Program-made: the position numbers and the translations under genes
In this document: positions 1-8,749 of the stretch, in pieces
Layout of the letters: each line of letters opens with the position of its first letter
How positions within the stretch are numbered: position 1 is the stretch's first letter
DNA from: Spirochaetia bacterium
GTDB taxonomy: Bacteria > Spirochaetota > Spirochaetia > Treponematales > Treponemataceae
NCBI GenBank assembly: GCA_022768865.1
Contig: JALELH010000004.1
Span: 1 to 51,618 of the forward strand
Direction: 5' to 3'
Length of the DNA stretch: 51,618 nucleotides
Notes under the pieces: model-generated
What the model saw: only the letters and a program-made list of their open reading frames with translations
What the model was told of the DNA's origin: nothing
The model's database searches: none

Positions 1-136
1 GGCAGAACCAGGCCTGAAAAAAAGGCTTCCGCACTACGTTTGTGCAGATTTTTTTTCATTCCTGAACCTGCCTACGGCGTCTATGCTCAATAAAATCAAT
101 ATATTTTCAAATTATTCTGAAACTCGACATTCGACC
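1..136 (-). repeat. Palindromic repeat family 1, copy 1 (cut by window edge)
   Basis: This matches the copies near 10252, 26747, 31272 and 46965. Its core is a long imperfect hairpin: GGCAG pairs with CTGCC, TGAAAAAAA with TTTTTTTCA, and GCAC with GTGC around a small loop. An outer GGCGTCTA arm follows, and a terminal CTCGACATTCGACC arm lies at about 122-136. The left outer arm is outside the window. Read on the minus strand, the core opens a short frame beginning MKKNLHKRSAEAFF. The rest of the gap, to 236, is AT-rich and I see nothing else in it. Confidence 0.9.
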
Positions 137-236
137 TATTAAATAGCAGAGTTCAAAATAAATACCAGCATAATATTTCTTGTTGTAAATAATATTTTTA
201 ATAATTCAATATTTTGTTTGATTAAGGACATGGATT

Positions 237-2459
237 CTAAAGCTGGAAGCGGACGCCAAAATCAAATTCAGGATGAAGCTTTACATGTGAATCAGAAGTG
301 TGTATTACCGTTGTGTTCTTACGCATTTCAAAAGCTTCGTCATTCTCTTCAACTTCAAAAGACATCATGGCACCGGCAAAAAACTGCAGATGCTTAACAG
401 GACTAAATCCGACAGAAGTCCTTAAAGACGGATACCAGGTAGACTTTAAATCATCGTCTTCATGATTTGAATTTTCATCTTTTGAAAGAAGATCATTTGC
501 CAGAACTTCAAAGTCAAAATTAAAACGCCATACTTCTAATCTTGTTCCCAGACCTAAAATTATTGTTGCATACTGTTCTTCCTCAGGAGTATCATCATCA
601 CATTTATCCCAGCTTGCAGCCAGACCAACAACAGAATAAAGATATTTTTTTCCGGAATTCAATGTTACGCGGACTTCGTTTTCTGTTGTAAAGGACTGGC
701 CGATTTCAAAAATTCCGTTTTTAGAAAAGTTAACTAAACCAAGCTGCAATCCGTCTACATCACCTGTGCAGACATTTACTAAGCCGGCCTGAACTCCATG
801 AACAGAACCTGCATAGTTAAAAACCATAGAGCCCTGAAAGCCGTCAACTTTTTTTCCGGCAACATTCAAAACCATTGCACCCTGTGCACCCCTAACATTG
901 TCTTTAGAAATATTTCCGACACAGGTTCCCTGAACACCTTCTACATTTCCTGCGTAGTTAAAAACTCCAGACCCCTGAGCACCCGTAACTTTTTCCTTTG
1001 CAACGTTTACAATTCCTGCACCCTGAGCATATTTTACATTTCCTGCAATGTTTAATATTCCTGCACCCTGAGCACCGAGAACTTCATCGGCATAGTTAAA
1101 GATTCCGGCTCCCTGGGCTCCCTTAATTTCATGCACTGAGTTAAATACATAAGCAGCCTGAACACCGTTTACAATTTCAGACCAGTTGCCGCCAAAAGCA
1201 AACATGGCACCGTCAGTTTCATAAGTTTCTGAACCTAAAATTCCAAAAGATAAATTGGTTTTAAGTTTCTTTCCTTCCCTCCTGAAAAACTCGCTGTTGA
1301 AAAATGAGAAGGTAACGGGCCTTAAAATAATGTCTTCTTCTGAAACAATTTCTTCTGAATCATTTGCTAAAGCAGAATCTTCTGAATCTTCGCCGCGCAA
1401 AGCATTGGATTTTCTTAAAACCGGCGAAAGTTTATCTGCAGAAAGAACAAAATTATTTCCGGCAGTAAGTTTAAAAGTTCCCTGCAAAGTTATGGTTTCT
1501 GCAATTACAGTTACGCCATAAGAACCTTCTTCCATGGCAAGATAAACGGGACCTGCACTTGTTTTATTAATTTCAGAAATCAGCTTTCCGTTTTTATCCC
1601 TGATAATTACACGGCCGGTCAATTCTTTCTTTAAAGTTAAAATGCAGTCAGATTCAGAAATGTCAGAAAGAACCAAATCCCCGGAGCCCACAAGAGTAAT
1701 ATTGTAGTTTGGATGCTGAGGCCCTGCCGAACTGTTTTCTGTTTTTGAAAGAGTTTCACTGAAAGCATAGGAATAAAGTTCATTGAGCGTAACTTTTTTA
1801 TCTCCGGAACTGTCTGCCGCTCCCCTTAAACCTGTAATCATTGCATTGGTAAAAAACGAAGAACCGATTTCATCTGATTCCTGAGAAAATTCCTGAGATG
1901 AACTTGAAGACAAATATGCGTGTCCTTTAATTACGGAAGAGTCGTCTAAAAGAAAAGGCTTCTGCTTTAGTCCGCCTTTTGTCCTGATAAAATTTCCAGA
2001 ATAGCATGAATCAAGAATTACAACGTGAACATCGCTTGGAACATTTGAAATGGTTGCCTTTAACGAAGAATAGTCATAAAAATTTTTTCCAAGGAGCAGG
2101 GCGTTTTCATCAGAATGACCGGAATAATAGAAAACAAATTCAGAACGTTTTGCACTTTCTTTATTTTTGTTTATTAATTCTGAAATATATTCCATTGCAT
2201 TATCAACGTCATCTTTTTCCGGATCTAATAAAAGAATGCTGTTGGATTTTCTGATGCCGCCAATATCTGACATTATGTTCTGAAAACTTGCTGCGTCAGT
2301 GCCTGCATACATAAGGCGCTTATTGTTTCCGCCTTCATTTGAACCAATATAAATTGCGTAACGTTCAACGGCACCTTCTGATTTTTCTGATGCAAAAATA
2401 TTTGCTGAACCTAAAAATGCCATTATGGCAAAAATAAAACCTTTAATAATTTTCTTCAT
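237..2459 (-). CDS. Secreted caspase-like (peptidase C14) protein with LA_2272-type repeats
   Basis: Predicted exported protein of 740 aa. Residues 1-23 form a signal peptide ending near IFA. A caspase/metacaspase fold follows (about 32-265), with the catalytic pair visible as His115 in YYSGHSD and Cys152 in LDSCYSG. The segment SSGDKKVTLNELYSY after it is typical of bacterial caspase-family proteins. Residues 275-340 look like a PEGA-type beta domain. From about 431 to 585 there are roughly nine 18-19 residue repeats of the GAQGAGIFNYA / GVQAGLVN type, as in the Leptospira LA_2272 surface-repeat family. The C-terminal 150 residues are strand-rich and end in an aromatic/Leu residue, like a beta-barrel. 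A clear AGGAG ribosome site precedes the start. It is the last gene of a sigma/anti-sigma/caspase cluster. The substrate is unknown; surface or periplasmic location is inferred. Confidence 0.85.
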   Translation of the reverse strand: MKKIIKGFIFAIMAFLGSANIFASEKSEGAVERYAIYIGSNEGGNNKRLMYAGTDAASFQNIMSDIGGIRKSNSILLLDPEKDDVDNAMEYISELINKNKESAKRSEFVFYYSGHSDENALLLGKNFYDYSSLKATISNVPSDVHVVILDSCYSGNFIRTKGGLKQKPFLLDDSSVIKGHAYLSSSSSQEFSQESDEIGSSFFTNAMITGLRGAADSSGDKKVTLNELYSYAFSETLSKTENSSAGPQHPNYNITLVGSGDLVLSDISESDCILTLKKELTGRVIIRDKNGKLISEINKTSAGPVYLAMEEGSYGVTVIAETITLQGTFKLTAGNNFVLSADKLSPVLRKSNALRGEDSEDSALANDSEEIVSEEDIILRPVTFSFFNSEFFRREGKKLKTNLSFGILGSETYETDGAMFAFGGNWSEIVNGVQAAYVFNSVHEIKGAQGAGIFNYADEVLGAQGAGILNIAGNVKYAQGAGIVNVAKEKVTGAQGSGVFNYAGNVEGVQGTCVGNISKDNVRGAQGAMVLNVAGKKVDGFQGSMVFNYAGSVHGVQAGLVNVCTGDVDGLQLGLVNFSKNGIFEIGQSFTTENEVRVTLNSGKKYLYSVVGLAASWDKCDDDTPEEEQYATIILGLGTRLEVWRFNFDFEVLANDLLSKDENSNHEDDDLKSTWYPSLRTSVGFSPVKHLQFFAGAMMSFEVEENDEAFEMRKNTTVIHTSDSHVKLHPEFDFGVRFQL

Positions 2460-2474
2460 TTTTCATCTCCTGTA

Positions 2475-2577
2475 GGGATTGTCTAAAAAGTATTGTCATC
2501 CTGAACTGTTTCAGGGGCTAGAGATTCCGAATCAAGTTCGGAATGACTCTATAAATTATTATTTATTGGACAATCCC
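2475..2577. repeat. GTCAYYCTGAA-type repeat with terminal inverted repeats
   Basis: A short element sits between the anti-sigma-like and caspase genes. Its ends are inverted GGGATTGTC (2475-2483) and GACAATCCC (2569-2577). Inside are two hairpins, CCTGAACTgttTCAGGG and TTCCGAATCAAGTTCGGAA. The internal motif recurs near 13133, 44975, 49552 and 51172. It leaves the downstream ribosome site intact, so it could act as an intercistronic processing or attenuation site. Confidence 0.75.
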
Positions 2578-2583
2578 CTTTAA

Positions 2584-3351
2584 CTACTTTTCAAGAACAA
2601 AATATTCTGCAGATGTATTCCTTGGGAAGAACCTGCCTTTTTTCAGCTGTTCAACTTTCTTTATGGATTTTTTTCCGTCTGCAATGTCTTTAACTTTATT
2701 TAAAGTAAATGGCTTTTCTGAAGCAACAAAAACAAAACATTCGTATTCAGGCGCATTGTCTAAAGCATAGGAAAAAGAAAGGGGAACTTCATCTCCGGTC
2801 TTTTCAAGTTTTCCTGCCGTCCAGTTTTCATCAGGGAAATGCCTTGTAATGTTTCCGTTTCCGTCAATGCTGAAAATAACGCCGTAATTTTCGCTTCCCG
2901 GAACATAGGTAATCTGAATTACATCATTTTCCTTAGCCTTATCTCCGTCTGAAAGTTTTATGATTTTATTTCCTTCCTGCTTATAAAGCCTTAAAGAATT
3001 TTCAAATGTTCCGTTTCCTTTTACACGGATTTCTGATGAACTGCCTGACTTTAAAACATTATACATAAGCGGCACGCAGAAAAATACTGCAAGAACAGCA
3101 GCGGCAGACATAGTCCACATTCTGTAAGATTTAAAAGAAAAAAAATTTTTCTTTGGCTTTGCAGAATTCAGCATCTTTTCTTCAAATTGCTTTTCCATAT
3201 CTTTTACCGGATATGCTGCAAAAATTTCTTCATCAGATTTTCGTAAATCAGTAAGAGCTTTTTCAAGTTCTTCTTTTCCATATTTGCCGTAATAGTCTTT
3301 TGCGTTTTTTTCGCCAGCATTAATTTCTTCTAAAAGCAGCTGTGGAATCAT
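2584..3351 (-). CDS. Membrane anti-sigma-like protein (ActD/DUF4384-like)
   Basis: 255 aa. A soluble N-terminal part (about 1-70, with acidic and Lys-rich helices) is followed by one transmembrane helix (about 77-97, MSAAAVLAVFFCVPLMYNV), then a periplasmic beta-rich domain. That domain (LRLYKQEGNKI..., DVIQITYVPGSENYGVIFSIDGNGNITRHFP in pieces) resembles the ActD-like/DUF4384 domains I know beside caspase genes in other bacteria. It starts 21 nt after the sigma gene ends, so the two are probably co-transcribed. The topology and position suggest a membrane anti-sigma factor holding the ECF sigma. No classical zinc ZAS motif (HxxxCxxC) is visible, so the sigma-binding mode is inferred. Confidence 0.7.
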   Translation of the reverse strand: MIPQLLLEEINAGEKNAKDYYGKYGKEELEKALTDLRKSDEEIFAAYPVKDMEKQFEEKMLNSAKPKKNFFSFKSYRMWTMSAAAVLAVFFCVPLMYNVLKSGSSSEIRVKGNGTFENSLRLYKQEGNKIIKLSDGDKAKENDVIQITYVPGSENYGVIFSIDGNGNITRHFPDENWTAGKLEKTGDEVPLSFSYALDNAPEYECFVFVASEKPFTLNKVKDIADGKKSIKKVEQLKKGRFFPRNTSAEYFVLEK

Positions 3352-3372
3352 ATTAAAGTGCCTCCTGAAAAC

Positions 3373-3861
3373 TTACGCATTATTCAAAGCGTATTTTTTT
3401 AATTCGCTGATTCTTTTGCGGACACCAGAAACAGACATGCCTGCCTGCTCTGCAGTTTCTTCTAAAGTAAGACCATCTACAAAATGCAAGGTAGCAATTA
3501 AGGAATCCTTTTCGTCACGCTTAGAAAAAATACTGTCAAGAACATTTCTTGCTTCAATTTTTTCTGCTTCCTTTTTAGAAAATTCATCCGTCATCATTTC
3601 TGTTATTAAATCAAAATCCGGTCCTGTCCTAAGTTTATTAGACCTTATTATGTTAAGGCAGACTCTTGTTGCAGTAACATAAAATAAACTTGAACATACA
3701 TTCTTGATCTTGCAGCTGTTTTCCATAATCTTTATAAAAACATCCTGCATTGCATCTAAAGCCAGGTCTTCATCGTGCAGCATAAAACGGCACCGTCGCA
3801 AAACCATGGGACCATATTTCTGATAGAGTTCACTAAAGTTCAGCTTTGTTAAACTTTCCAT
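3373..3861 (-). CDS. ECF-type RNA polymerase sigma factor
   Basis: 162 aa, the usual ECF length. Region 2 is recognisable (about 10-75, ALDAMQDVFIKIMENS). Region 4 (about 110-160) has the helix-turn-helix LTLEETAEQAGMSVSGVRKRI. The gene heads a three-gene minus-strand cluster with a membrane anti-sigma-like protein and a secreted caspase-like protein. A GGAG ribosome site lies 9 nt before the start. It would direct polymerase to a small stress or surface regulon; its target promoter is not known from this window. Confidence 0.9.
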   Translation of the reverse strand: MESLTKLNFSELYQKYGPMVLRRCRFMLHDEDLALDAMQDVFIKIMENSCKIKNVCSSLFYVTATRVCLNIIRSNKLRTGPDFDLITEMMTDEFSKKEAEKIEARNVLDSIFSKRDEKDSLIATLHFVDGLTLEETAEQAGMSVSGVRKRISELKKYALNNA

Positions 3862-3897
3862 CTCTTTAACTCCGTCCTTAATTAAGACACTTTAAAC

Positions 3898-3942
3898 GGC
3901 AAAAAGTGTTACTCTTTTATAAAAAAATTTCACACTTTTGCC
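3898..3942. promoter_or_regulatory. Inverted repeat upstream of the ECF sigma gene
   Basis: GGCAAAAAGTGT (3898-3909) is inverted as ACACTTTTGCC (3932-3942), one base off perfect, with an AT-rich loop. It lies 37 nt before the sigma start codon and 80 nt after the lipoprotein stop. No U-run follows either arm in the transcribed direction, so an operator or autoregulatory site is more likely than a terminator. Function is inferred. Confidence 0.4.
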
Positions 3943-4024
3943 TTTATTATTTGAAAAATTAACTTGTTAATAGAAAAAAATTGCTTAGTTATTAGAAAAA
4001 TTATCCTGAAAATAAACTTTCGGC

Positions 4025-6511
4025 TTAATTTTCTTCAGTTTTTGTGGTAAATAATGTTTTGCCAGACATGAATCCTGTTTTTACCACAATATCTTTGCCG
4101 TCAAAAACTATTTTGCCTGATTTTCCGTTAAGTTTTTCTATCTGGGCAGTCGAAGATTTTTTTGAAGTTCCGTCTGACGCAACATAGAACTTTGCCTTTG
4201 TTTCAAATTTGTCATCGCCTTTTTTAAGAGCCTTTTTTGCATCTTCAGGGAATTCCGGAAGTTCAACCATTATATATTCACTTTTTTCCTTATCGTAAAC
4301 AGTCATCAAAAATCCAGGGAACAAAGGAATGTCTTCTATCTGCATTAAGTAAGCTTTTTTCTCCGTTGCCTTTGAATATCCTTCAACAACTTTTGCAATT
4401 CCCAGTGCCTCAAAATATTCTGCGGCAGAAAATTTGTACTCCTTTTTATTTTTTACAGACGGATTATCTTCCAGGTCTTTTAAGATTTCATTGTATTTTT
4501 CAATCCTTAAATCAACAAAACCTGCAACATGAGGATAAACAAATTTCATCTTTTCAAAACTGCTTTCATAGTTTGCGGCATTCTGCTTTACTAAATCTTT
4601 TCCGTGGCTTGTTACTGTTTTAAATTTAGGGAAGTCAACATGTTTTAAAAGCGTAATTCCAAGAATTAAATCTGCCGTGTTGTATACGATTCTAAACTGG
4701 TTTGAATTGTGCTTGTATCCGTTGAAAACTTTCTGCTGGCCGTCAAGAAGACTTTTATATTTTTTATTATTTTCTATTGCAGACATAAGTTCGTCAGTGT
4801 CTTCCTGCGTGTAAATTTCTTTTTCTAAATTCAGTCCTGATTCATCAAAATATCTTGCCAGGGAATTTTCATAGGCATAGTAAGTTTTTGAATTTGAAGG
4901 GTCAGAACCGTTTCCGTTTTTATCCATAAAGATGTGGAAGTTTTTGCTTAATCTTGAATCAAATTTATTGACCCATTTCAGTTCAAGGAAGTCTACTGTA
5001 CTTTCTGCTTCAATTGCAAAAGTTTTTCTGTTCAGGCCTTCAAACATCTGTTTAAGCAGAAGCGTAAATTCTTCGTGCTGTGCAGAAAGTGCATTTTCTT
5101 CAAAATCAGGCGTAATGAAAAATGACTTTGAAACTCCGTCTTTTCCCGGATCAATGCGGACCATGTAAGTCCACATTTCAACAGAATGCATTGGAATTAT
5201 TTTTGTTTCAGTCCAGTCTTTTCCTTTCATTGTGATTTTTAAATTGAATTTGCCTTCGCTTGCCAGAGAAAAGTTTTCTGTTGAACATGAAATTTCAGGA
5301 ACAGAAGCTTCCGGTGAATTAAATTTTTCTACAAAAAGGTTTCCGGCAAAAGAATACAATTCGCTCTTTCCCCATTCGCTGCCGCCGGAAAGGAAATCCT
5401 TTTCAGCAATGGTTAAAGGTGTTTCTATAAAATTCCATTCCTTGTCAAAAATCTCTTTTGAATAAAATCCTGTTTTACCCTGTGCATTCAAACCTGCAAC
5501 ACGCAGTTCCCTTGCACTGTTTCCCTGTCCGTCCTGATGGATTGAAATATAGCGGCTCAGCCTAGCCTTGCCTTCAAGTTTAATTGCCGGCTGCTGATAC
5601 CAGTCTTCTGCAGGAAGTCCCCATGGCTCATAGTTTGAAAGATATTCAGAACCTTTATATTCAGACTTATAAGGTTCGTAAGTATATTTAAAGAACATTG
5701 GATCACAGCCCATTGTGTCAAAGTCAATAAGCCTTGTATACATTGTTCCCTTATCACCGATAATAAAAATCGTTGATGCAGAATTGCTTATGTTGCTGGC
5801 AATAAAGCTTCCGCTTTCCGGTGTAAGGATTGAATTTGAAAAATCAGGCGGCAGTCCGGAATCTGTAAAACGGATTCTGTTTCCGTCCTTTGTAAGGAAA
5901 TACATTGTTTCAAGACCCATTGTGCCGTAGTGATGTTCATTGCCAAAAATATCTTCATACCAGAGCATGTCTTTGCGGCGTGCACCCATAGCCCATCCGC
6001 GCTTGTCATTTACAAGTTTTCCCTGCTGAAGCACATCAGACTTTGGCCAGCCGAATTCCTTAACCCACTTAAAAGGCTTTGTTCCGGCTTCCTTTTCTGT
6101 GTAAGTTCTGAAAAGCCTGTTTTTTTCATCAAAGACAAAGATACAGTTTGAATCTGCAAAAATTTCACAGACTGCATCGGAACCTTTTGGAAGTCCTGTT
6201 TTTTTATAAAGCTTCCATTCTGATTCCGTCTTTTTCTTGAACCACAGTTTTCTGTCTTTAATTATGAATTCGTAATCCCTTGTAAAAGTCTGAGTCAAAG
6301 TCTTTACGTAGATGTGTTCAGGATTTTCCCCGTTAATGTTCTGTTCCGGTAAATCTTTTAAAAGAAAATCTTTCGGATGATTGTAATCAGATTCAACGGA
6401 AAGATAATATTTACCGTCATCTGAAAAAGATGCATAGGTTGCCTGCACTGATGAACAGCCGGTAAAAGCCATTCCTGCAATTACAGAAAATATTAAAAAC
6501 TTAGATTTCAT
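4025..6511 (-). CDS. Large putative lipoprotein of unknown function
   Basis: 828 aa. The N-terminus MKSKFLIFSVIAGMAFTGC is a lipoprotein signal peptide with lipobox FTGC (Cys19). The first ~330 residues contain repeated strand-turn units (DDGKYYL, DRKLWFKK, EKNRLFRT, KDGNRIRF, GDKGTMYT), suggesting a beta-propeller-like sensor. The C-terminal half is more helical and Lys-rich. I do not recognise a named family. A GGGG ribosome site precedes the ATG. The gene is on the same strand as the sigma cluster, 163 bp upstream, and could be a target or partner of it, but nothing in the sequence proves that. A possible -10 (TATAAT, minus strand) is at 6535-6540. Confidence 0.7.
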   Translation of the reverse strand: MKSKFLIFSVIAGMAFTGCSSVQATYASFSDDGKYYLSVESDYNHPKDFLLKDLPEQNINGENPEHIYVKTLTQTFTRDYEFIIKDRKLWFKKKTESEWKLYKKTGLPKGSDAVCEIFADSNCIFVFDEKNRLFRTYTEKEAGTKPFKWVKEFGWPKSDVLQQGKLVNDKRGWAMGARRKDMLWYEDIFGNEHHYGTMGLETMYFLTKDGNRIRFTDSGLPPDFSNSILTPESGSFIASNISNSASTIFIIGDKGTMYTRLIDFDTMGCDPMFFKYTYEPYKSEYKGSEYLSNYEPWGLPAEDWYQQPAIKLEGKARLSRYISIHQDGQGNSARELRVAGLNAQGKTGFYSKEIFDKEWNFIETPLTIAEKDFLSGGSEWGKSELYSFAGNLFVEKFNSPEASVPEISCSTENFSLASEGKFNLKITMKGKDWTETKIIPMHSVEMWTYMVRIDPGKDGVSKSFFITPDFEENALSAQHEEFTLLLKQMFEGLNRKTFAIEAESTVDFLELKWVNKFDSRLSKNFHIFMDKNGNGSDPSNSKTYYAYENSLARYFDESGLNLEKEIYTQEDTDELMSAIENNKKYKSLLDGQQKVFNGYKHNSNQFRIVYNTADLILGITLLKHVDFPKFKTVTSHGKDLVKQNAANYESSFEKMKFVYPHVAGFVDLRIEKYNEILKDLEDNPSVKNKKEYKFSAAEYFEALGIAKVVEGYSKATEKKAYLMQIEDIPLFPGFLMTVYDKEKSEYIMVELPEFPEDAKKALKKGDDKFETKAKFYVASDGTSKKSSTAQIEKLNGKSGKIVFDGKDIVVKTGFMSGKTLFTTKTEEN

Positions 6512-6577
6512 TTTAAACCCCTATTTTTTGTAGGATTATAAAACAATTTAAAATCTTTTTCATTATTTTCCATTTTA

Positions 6578-6606
6578 TTGTGTAAAGCCGGAAAAAAGAA
6601 TAAAAT
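6578..6606 (+). promoter_or_regulatory. aspS promoter
   Basis: TTGTGT (6578-6583), a 17-nt spacer and TAAAAT (6601-6606). The ribosome site AGAAGGA at 6625-6631 precedes the ATG at 6641, leaving a leader of about 28 nt. Confidence 0.6.
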
Positions 6607-6640
6607 AGCCTCAGTTTTTTTACCAGAAGGACACTAAAAC

Positions 6641-8473
6641 ATGGAAAACACAAAAAGAACAGTAACCTGCGGACAGCTTACAAAGGCAGACGTAGGCAAA
6701 AAAGTTGTATTGAATGGATGGGTAAGCCGCACAAGAGACTTAGGCGGACTTGTATTCATTCGTCTCCGTGACCGCTACGGAATTACACAGGTAATGGTCG
6801 GAGACAATGCCAGCGATGAAGTTAAAAAAACTGCATCATCACTTAAATCAGAATATTGTATTGCAGTAGAAGGCGTTGTTGCAGCCCGTGCAGATAAAGA
6901 CATAAACAAGGACATGGCAACGGGAGAAATTGAAGTTGAAGCAACTGATATAGAAATCTTTACAACTTCACAGGAACTTCCGTTTTCTATAGAAGAAGTC
7001 CGCCAGAAAGACGGTTCCATTGTTCTTCCAAATGAAGATTTGCGCTTAAAATACCGTTACCTTGATTTGCGCCGCGAACCAATGCAGAAAAACATTATCC
7101 TGCGTTCACAGGTAACTTTTGCAACACGCGAATATTTAACGGAAAAAGGATTTCTTGAAATTGAAACTCCGACTTTCATAAAATCAACTCCGGAAGGAGC
7201 CCGCGACTATTTAGTTCCAAGCCGTGTTCATCCTGGAAAATTTTATTCTTTGCCGCAGTCACCACAGCTTTACAAACAGCTTTTAATGGTTTCAGGCTTT
7301 GATAAATATTTCCAGATTGCACGCTGCTACCGCGACGAAGATGCACGCGGAGACCGTCAGCCTGAATTTACTCAGATTGATATGGAAATGAGCTTTACAA
7401 ACCGTGAAGAAGTTCTTTCTACAACAGAAGGAATGATGCAGCACATCTTTAAGAAAACATTGGATTACGATTTGCCTGCAAAGTTTGACCGCATTGAATG
7501 GGAAGACGCTTTTGATTTTTACGGCAGCGACAAACCGGATTTGCGTTTTGACATGAAAATGCAGGATGCTGTATTCATGGCAGACCTGGCAGACTTTAAC
7601 GCATTTAAGGCAGGAGCAGCAAACGCAGGCAGAAACATTCAGCGCCACAAAAGAAGCGGACTTAAAGCCCTTGTTGTTAAAAACGTTGCAGACAAATACA
7701 GCCGCAAGCACATTGAAGCTTTGGAAGCCGTTGCTAAAACTTACAAGGCAAAAGGTCTTGCATGGATGAAGGTAAATGCTGAAGGCAAATTTGAAGGCGG
7801 CATTTCTAAATTCTACGCAGACAAGGAATCAGAAATCTGTGCAAAACTTGGCGCAGAAAAGAATGACCTTCTGCTTTTTGTAAGCGACGAAAACTGGCAG
7901 CTGGCATGTACGTCCCTTGGTGCAGTCCGCAAGCAGCTCGGAAAGGATTTGAACCTTTACAATCCAAAAGATGAATTCCATTTTGCATGGATTATTGACT
8001 TCCCTTAGTTTGCATGGAACGAAGAAACACAGGGCTGGGAAACAGAACACCACATGTTTACCCTTCCGCAGCAAAAATACTGGGACACTCTTGAAAAAGA
8101 CCCGGGCGAAGTAAAAGGCGACCTTTACGACTTGGTATTGAACGGCTATGAACTTGCTTCAGGTTCTATGCGTATCAACAATCCGGAACTCCAGCAGCGC
8201 ATTTTCAAAATCGTAGGCTACAGCAACGAACGTGCAGAAAAGGCATTCGGCTTCCTTGTTCAGGCATTTAAATTCGGTGCACCGCCACACGGAGGAATTG
8301 CACCTGGACTTGACCGCCTGATCATGCTCATGCGCCACGAAGAATCAATCCACGAAGTAATTGCATTCCCTAAAAACAATTTAGCAGCATCACCTATGGA
8401 TGAGTGTCCTAGCCCAGTAGATGAACAGCAACTTAAGGATTTGCACATCAACTGTTATGATGTTGAAGAATAG
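6641..8473 (+). CDS. aspS: Aspartyl-tRNA synthetase, interrupted by an in-frame TAG
   Basis: Class II synthetase that charges tRNA-Asp. From 6641 to 8473 the frame is open except for one TAG at 8006-8008. Read through it, the protein is 610 residues, the normal bacterial length. Seen in order: the OB-fold anticodon domain (GWVSRTRDLGGLVFIRLRDR), class II motif 2 (FQIARCYRDEDARGDRQPEFTQID), the bacterial GAD insertion, and motif 3 (GGIAPGLDRL). The stop falls in the conserved FPLF stretch: the frame reads WIIDFP, stop, FAWNEE. A Leu codon TTG to TAG is one substitution, and no frame change is needed. The last ~25 codons appear to be a replaced copy: a diverged second copy of the same 3' end lies at 8582-8656. 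Other genes here use TAG as a real stop, so recoding is unlikely. Confidence 0.85.
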
Positions 8474-8581
8474 GTGATGATGCGAAGCAGCATTGCCAAT
8501 GGATTACGGGTATATACTGAAAGCAGATACCCGTAAAACGGCTGAGTCAAGGCCTTGAGCGAAGCGTGCCTTGACCAGACG
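8474..8581. mobile_element. Small hairpin-rich insert between two copies of the aspS 3' end
   Basis: A 108-bp stretch with no ORF. It has a GCGAAGC mini-hairpin within ATGCGAAGCAGCAT (around 8481-8493), a 10-bp stem TTACGGGTAT/ATACCCGTAA (8504-8513 with 8527-8536), and an 8-bp stem GTCAAGGC/GCCTTGAC (8546-8553 with 8568-8575) whose loop again holds GCGAAGC (8559-8565). It is bounded by homologous but diverged aspS ends. This fits insertion at a gene's 3' end with a replacement tail, or the remnant of a larger integrated element. Confidence 0.55.
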
Positions 8582-8656
8582 TATGAATGTCCATCTCCTG
8601 TAGATGAACAGCAGCTTAAAGACCTGCACATCAACGTTTACGATGTTGAAGAATAG
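8582..8656 (+). pseudogene. Displaced original 3' end of aspS
   Basis: Encodes YECPSPVDEQQLKDLHINVYDVEE and stop, matching the aspS C-terminus at 8399-8473 except for one residue in the tail (V instead of C) and the first residue. Most of the nucleotide differences are synonymous (for example CCA/CCT, TCT/AGC, CAG/CAA, GAC/GAT), so the two copies have been separate for some time or come from different strains. It has no start codon or domain of its own. Confidence 0.8.
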
Positions 8657-8680
8657 AATTTAATATCGCTCTAAAATGCT

Positions 8681-8714
8681 AAAGGCAGTTTCCATAAGGA
8701 TTCTGCCTTTTTTT
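8681..8714 (+). terminator. Rho-independent terminator after aspS
   Basis: The stem AAAGGCAG (8681-8688) pairs with CTGCCTTT (8703-8710) and is followed by a run of T. It sits beyond the displaced aspS tail, which supports that tail being the original gene end. Confidence 0.8.
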
Positions 8715-8749
8715 ATGATATAATGAATTTACGCTGCACGGAGGCTTTT

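Noticed and set aside
8006..8008. Amber recoding as a general feature of the organism
   Set aside because: Several intact genes here end in TAG (for example the aspS tail itself), so TAG is a working stop.
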